Position numbers and translations under genes: made by a program
The notes under the pieces: generated by a model
Databases searched by the model: none
Told to the model about the DNA's origin: nothing
What the model saw: the letters and a program-made list of their open reading frames with translations, nothing else
Shown: positions 60,039 through 64,000 of the stretch, one piece after another
Layout: each line of letters starts with the position of its first letter
How positions within the stretch are numbered: the stretch's first letter is position 1
Assembly (NCBI GenBank): GCA_019915135.1
Contig: JAHLMK010000012.1
Location: forward strand, 868,001-932,000
DNA from: Strobilurus pachycystidiatus
Taxonomy: Eukaryota > Basidiomycota > Agaricomycetes > Agaricales > Physalacriaceae
Length of the DNA: 64,000 nt
Reading direction: 5' to 3'

Positions 60039-63000
60039 CACCCCTGTGCTCCGTGTCCGCGCTTGCCGCAGATGGAACAGGCGTGAGCGAACTGTGTGTC
60101 GCAGGGCTTCCCTCCGCGGGCGCACTCGGTGTTCATGTTATATCCGAGGCAGAAGAAAACCTTGCCGTCGCGCCAGGTTCCCTTGGAATTGGGCTTGCAT
60201 CGTCGTGACTTCTCCGGCGTGCATTTGTGGTGGAGGTGGTTGCAGCTGCCGCAGTAGCAGCAGCGGGTTCCTGCCGGGTACGTCCGGTGGGAGCTGCTGG
60301 TCTTCGTGGCGCTGAGGGGCTTGCCCCCCGCCTTCGAGGCCTGTGTGCTGCTGTTTGAAGTTGATGAGGATACTGTCGCAGCTTTCTTGAATTTCGTACC
60401 CGTGGTACTAGCGCTCGAACCGGCGGCCGCCGTCAACTCCTCGAACTGCCTGTCGCGTACCTCCGTCATGCAGGTGTCCCACAGGGTCTGCGCCCAAGCG
60501 CCGACATCCACCAAACCTTCCGATGTGACGAAGGCCTCCATCATGTCCCGCATGTAGAGCTTCCCGGCCATGAGCTCTCTGGGCTTACCCTCGCCCATCT
60601 TCCTCATCAGCGTGTCGTGGAGCGTCTCAAACTGAACCGCCAACTCTTCCGCCGTTGCTAACTCTTTGTTCCTCGGGACAAAAGAGGCTCGGATCCCATC
60701 AATGAGGCGTCCGACTCGAGCCAGCCAGACTTGATGCGACAAGGAAAGGTCGGAGGTGAGCGCCGTCGTGGTGGGGACGTTCTTCAGAATCACGTTCCCC
60801 CCATCCTCGGTCAGGACCATCGCTTCGGGCACTCCAGACACCTCCTTCTGCTTCTCCTTTCTGCTGTTCTCCTCCGACAGGGAGGACAACAATATCAACA
60901 AACGCCACCCGTTGGCTAGAATCTTCGCGACGGGGCGAGGGAACGTGAACTCGTCCTTGCCGGGCATCTCGTCGCGGTTCAGGAAACGTCTGCCCGCCAG
61001 CGCCGCCCTCTTGGCTACCGGAGGCGAGCTGGGCAAGGGAGGCGTGCGGTACAACTTGAGAGTCCGCTTCACGGAAAGGAGCTGGTGGCGCTTCTTCCTC
61101 TCCGGGCTTAGACCCGCCAGATTCCCCGTCCTGGGGGATGGCTTCCGCTTTCGCTGAGCCTTCTTCGTCAGGTTGATCCCCAAAGCCGCCGCCAACCGCA
61201 CCCCTAGCGGATGAAGTCAGATTAACTGTGAACAAACTGACCGGAACGTACCGGCAGAGCCTTCCCTCTGGAAAGCCTCCCTGACGTCCTCCTCCGAGTC
61301 CGCGCCTTCGCGGTCAGAGGCTAATCCCTCCGAGTCGCTATCCGGCAGCGCCCGCGCAGGCGTCCTCGGTGTGCGGGGAGCGGGGGGTCCCGACTCCCGC
61401 TCCTTCTCCCTACGGAGACGGTCACGCTTCATCTGGGCCTCCCTCTCGTTTAGGGCAGCGATCCTAGCCCGAGCGGCCTCGACTTTGGCGGCGCGGGAGG
61501 CGTCGCGCCCATTCTTCCTCCCTCGCCTTGACCTCCGCCACGGCGCGGGCAGCGGCGAGCGCCTCCTCGCGCTCAGCTTTCAGACGGGCTTCCTCCCGCT
61601 CGCGAGCAGCCTCCAACGCCTCCCGCGCCTTTCGCTCCTGCTCCTTTTGCTCCTGCTCGATCTTGGCCTTTGTGGCCTTGGCCTTAACCTTCGCAGCCTC
61701 AAACGCCCTGCGCTCCTCCGCCTCGGCGGCCTCGCGCTCTTTCTTCTCGCGGCCGGCCATCTCGCGCTCGACCGCCTCACGCTCGGACCTCTCGCTCTCG
61801 GCCTTCTCGCGCTCGACCTTCTCGATCTTCTCCCGCGCTAGTCTGCCCTTCTCCAAAACCCTCGCCGCCCAACGCTGCTTGTCAGCCTGGGCGTCTGCCG
61901 CCTGCGCGGCGACCAGAGCCTCCTCAACCTTGACCCGGCGCTTCGCCTCTAGTTCCTCCGCCTGGACTCGCTCCAGCGTGTCGCGTGCTGCGTCCGAGGA
62001 GTTTCCCTCGTCCTGGTCGGACGAAGGGGCTGGTGCCGGCTTCCCGGGCTTGGGCTTGGGCGGGATCAAACCTGTGCAAAGAGAAAGGCATCAGCGACTG
62101 TTCGCAAAACACCAAACCCCCCCCCCCCCCAGGGGAGACCCCACTCCTCTGAGTGGGGACGCCCAAAAACGCTCCCCCTCCCCTACGGGAGGGTCCTACC
62201 CCCGCCGCGAAGGCAAGAGAGAGAGGAAAGCGTCCCCTCAGCGGGGTCTGCTGAACCGGAAAGTACCTCCCCCTCCCGGGAAGGACACTCCCCCCCCCCC
62301 CCTACGGGGAGACTGGCGACTGCAGGCAACGACGTCCCCCCTTCCTGCGAAGGGAGCCGCCCACCCTACCGGTGAACGGACTGGAACACCCCCTCTCCTG
62401 GCGAGAGGGAAGCCCGAAAAAAGGCGGGGGGGAGCACCCCAGGCGGCACTGCGCCGCCCCGACCCCTACGGGCCCCCCCCTTCTGGAGAGAAGAAATACA
62501 CTCACCCTGCACTGCAGCTGACTGTCGCCGCGTCTTGATCGCCGCTAGGTCTAACCTGCGGGCGGGGGTGAACTTCCCCGACGCGGCGCTTTCCCCCGCA
62601 GGGACCCCCCCAGTTCGCCCCGAGTGGTCCGCGGACCCCCGAAGAGTTCTGGTGAAATCGCTGATGGGCTGGGCGCGCGTGCCAGGCGAGAAGACTGGTG
62701 GCGGAAGCAAGGCGGCTCCCGGACCGGTGCCGAAACAAACCTTCGCCTTGACAGGTTCGCCGGGCTGTCCGGACGCTTCTGAACCCTGCGGAATGGGCGA
62801 CTCCTGATTGGCTCCTCGGCGAGCGTTGGACTGGAGGGCGCCCGGGCTGAACTGCTCGATGTCGTCCCGCGGCTCGTCCGCAAACTGCTCGACTGGTGAC
62901 GATGACCTTGCGTCGTCCTCCTCGGCCGCCTGGACCATGTCGGCCACGGAGTACGCCTCGTCGCCGCTGTCGCTCGCTGCCCCGTCCGCGCTGTCCACGG

Positions 63001-63175
63001 CGGGCACGTCCTTGCGCTTCGTCTTCCTCTTGTCGAGGGTCCTGCTGACCGCCTGGTACCTATCGTCGTCCAGGCTCGTCAGCGGGGCCGTCCTCGCCGT
63101 CCTCGCCCTCGTCGCGCGAGCAGGCGGCTGATAGTCGTCGTCGTCACCCAAAACGGGCTTGATCCTAGGAGGCAT
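60026..63175 (-). CDS. Gag-like protein of the retrotransposon (two introns, one apparent frameshift)
   Basis: Starts MPPRIKPVLGDDDDYQPP at ATG 63175. Exon 1 (to 62506) is acidic and disordered. A 434-nt intron (62505-62072) joins exon 2, a long charged coiled coil (EREKAESERSEREAVEREMAGREKK, about 62070-61500). At about 61490-61530 the coding frame moves by one base into DASRAAKVEAARARIAALNE with no splice sites, so this copy seems frameshifted. Exon 2 continues to 61252; a 48-nt intron (61251-61204, GTACGT..TAG) leads to exon 3. That exon has a capsid-like helical region (VWLARVGRLIDGIRASFV; QTLWDTCMTEVRDRQFEEL), then cysteine clusters CCYCGSCNHLHHKC and CSICGKRGHGAQGC, the second a CCHC zinc knuckle. 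It ends at 60026, overlapping pol in another frame. Confidence 0.8.
62072..62505 (-). other. 434-nt intron of gag, G-rich with GC hairpins
   Basis: The donor GTGAGT (62505) and acceptor CTTTGCACAG (62072) preserve frame from SAAVQ to LIPPKPKPG. On the transcript strand it contains runs of 13-14 G (62117-62130, about 62289-62302) and several short palindromes such as TCCCCTACGGGA (about 62178-62190) and CCCCTACGGGG (about 62300). This composition is unlike the host introns of about 50 nt. Confidence 0.75.
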
Positions 63176-63291
63176 CCCTCGTAAGCCGAGTCGTTTGAGG
63201 CGGTCTTGCTGCTCCAACCACGGTTGGATTTCCAGTCGCTCTAAGCAATTGAACCACGGTCAAATCGAACGTCGCCTGGGTATCCAAGGGT

Positions 63292-63472
63292 CCAAAGAAG
63301 TAGAACCCAGACTGGCAATGCTTGCGTTCGCAGTCGCTGGGTACCCGAAAACTGAGATGATGACCGTGAGCGAGAAAGAAGCGCGTTCTCGATCACGTGA
63401 GACGTTCTCTGATCTTGCACAAAACAGCGCCTCGATTCCTCCTTCCCGCGCCAGCTCCCTCAAGGCTTCCAT
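63292..63472 (-). repeat. Split direct repeat A1 (element 5' terminus)
   Basis: 181 bp matching A2. Its outer end at 63472 is followed at once by host codons DPTALF of gene D. Between A1 and the gag ATG (63176-63291) lies about 115 bp of leader. Confidence 0.9.
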
Positions 63473-63883
63473 GACCCTACAGCCTTGTTTCAGGCGGCGA
63501 GTTTATCTTGACATGTCGCACAATTCTCATTGACGCTTTCCTTTACAGGATTCATCTCTATCGGATGAAGTTCATTCGGAGAAAGTACGTCCGCCCGTCA
63601 TTGTCTCATATTGGCACTGAAACAGGACACTACTGAGAGCGGAGCAGACGATAGTGTCCTAGACATCTTACCTGGGCGTCGCATGGATCTCGGAAAGCAC
63701 TCTGTTCTGCGAGTTCTGGCTCCGGTATACGCCAAATTTGAGAAAGTCGAGCTTGAGACATTCGAAAGTGAAGAGGCTTTTGCGCTGCTCAATATAAAGA
63801 GCATAGATTTGGGCATTGTCACATCAGATGGTCTTCGCGAGGATCTTGCTGCGGACCTTACGGGAGTGTCAGTCAACACGTAG
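63473..63883 (+). pseudogene. P-loop ATPase member D, 3' part beyond the retrotransposon
   Basis: Resumes in the frame left at 54982 with DPTALFQAAS. A probable intron (about 63491-63548, acceptor CTTTCCTTTACAG; donor unclear) follows, then a small exon DSSLSDEVHSEK (63549 to about 63584). A 43-nt intron ending GAAACAG leads to the last exon (about 63628-63883, DTTESGADDSVLDILPGRRMDLGKHSVLRVLAPVYAK), with the stop at 63881. The last exon is still well conserved with those of B and C, so the insertion is not ancient. Without the 5' part it has no promoter of its own that I can see. Confidence 0.85.
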
Positions 63884-64000
63884 TTGACTTTTACTGTCAG
63901 CCGTATGCCATGGTGGAAAGTTTTCTCGGCAGCCAATGATATCTGAATTCTATATCAGCTTTGTCCGTAAGTCCTTACACGGGGGCATTGGTCACACTGT

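Larger units (their letters stand above)
54983..63472 (-). mobile_element. Ngaro/PAT-like tyrosine-recombinase retrotransposon with split direct repeats
   Basis: In its own orientation (right to left) the element reads A1 (63472-63292), gag, pol, YR, B1 (55736-55501), A2 (55500-55320), 101-bp linker, B2 (55218-54983). The split direct repeats, the integrase of the tyrosine-recombinase type, and the absence of an aspartic protease, DDE integrase or LTRs place it in the DIRS order; lack of a visible methyltransferase domain favours Ngaro over DIRS proper. Boundaries are supported by the host frame: the last codons before 54983 (LKDF) and the first after 63472 (DPTALF) are continuous in frame and align with LKDWDPSSMF of gene C. 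No target-site duplication is seen, as expected for tyrosine recombinases. Gag carries an apparent frameshift, so this copy may not be autonomous. It also holds a nested MITE and a spliced antisense gene. Confidence 0.88.

Noticed and set aside
61528..62538. 336-codon plus-strand open frame
   Set aside because: Ser/Ala/Arg-rich antisense shadow of the gag coiled coil and its GC-rich intron.

Overview
The window looks like nuclear DNA of a mushroom-forming basidiomycete (Agaricomycetes). Nearly every gene is split by GT..AG introns of about 45-60 nt. The gene content is typical of that class: 7-TM proteins of the DUF6534 type, a Thn1/Sst2/FlbA-type RGS protein, a fungal V-ATPase c subunit, UDP-xylose synthase, an NDUFA4-like subunit, and a family of P-loop ATPases resembling the Crinkler-RHS class. 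All functional names come from reading motifs by eye; no database search was possible.

Layout. 0-6 kb: two divergent members of the P-loop ATPase family (A, leaving the window on the left; B, with one apparent frameshift). 6-7.7 kb: an unknown basic/acidic protein. 7.9-17.4 kb: DUF6534 copy 1, V-ATPase subunit c, a ZZ zinc-finger gene, DUF6534 copy 2, and a decayed fragment of the ZZ gene. 17.4-25 kb: conserved genes (WDR89-like WD40 protein, a large coiled-coil protein, UDP-glucuronate decarboxylase). 25.7-30.2 kb: a tandem pair of alpha/beta-hydrolases. 30.7-39.3 kb: an unknown coiled-coil protein, the RGS protein, a cytochrome-b5/MAPR-like membrane protein and DUF6534 copy 3. 39.3-48.7 kb is gene-poor, with two unknown proteins, an aldo-keto reductase (ARA2-like) and the NDUFA4-like subunit.

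49-64 kb is the most informative part. Two tandem P-loop ATPase paralogues lie here. C reads as an intact six-exon gene of 869 codons. D is broken by an in-frame stop, a one-base deletion and an 8.5-kb retrotransposon sitting inside its penultimate exon. The retrotransposon is a tyrosine-recombinase element with the split-direct-repeat layout A1-gag-pol-YR-B1-A2-B2 (Ngaro/PAT-like), on the minus strand. Both ends can be placed almost to the base, because the host reading frame resumes on the far side at the codon expected from C.

Three features make this element unusual. Its gag and pol carry introns (434, 48 and 49 nt, the first one packed with G runs and GC hairpins). A four-exon, 157-aa gene of unknown function lies in the opposite orientation between pol and YR. 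A 273-bp CACTG-ended MITE is nested upstream of YR. The antisense spliced gene is the best candidate here for something not previously described.
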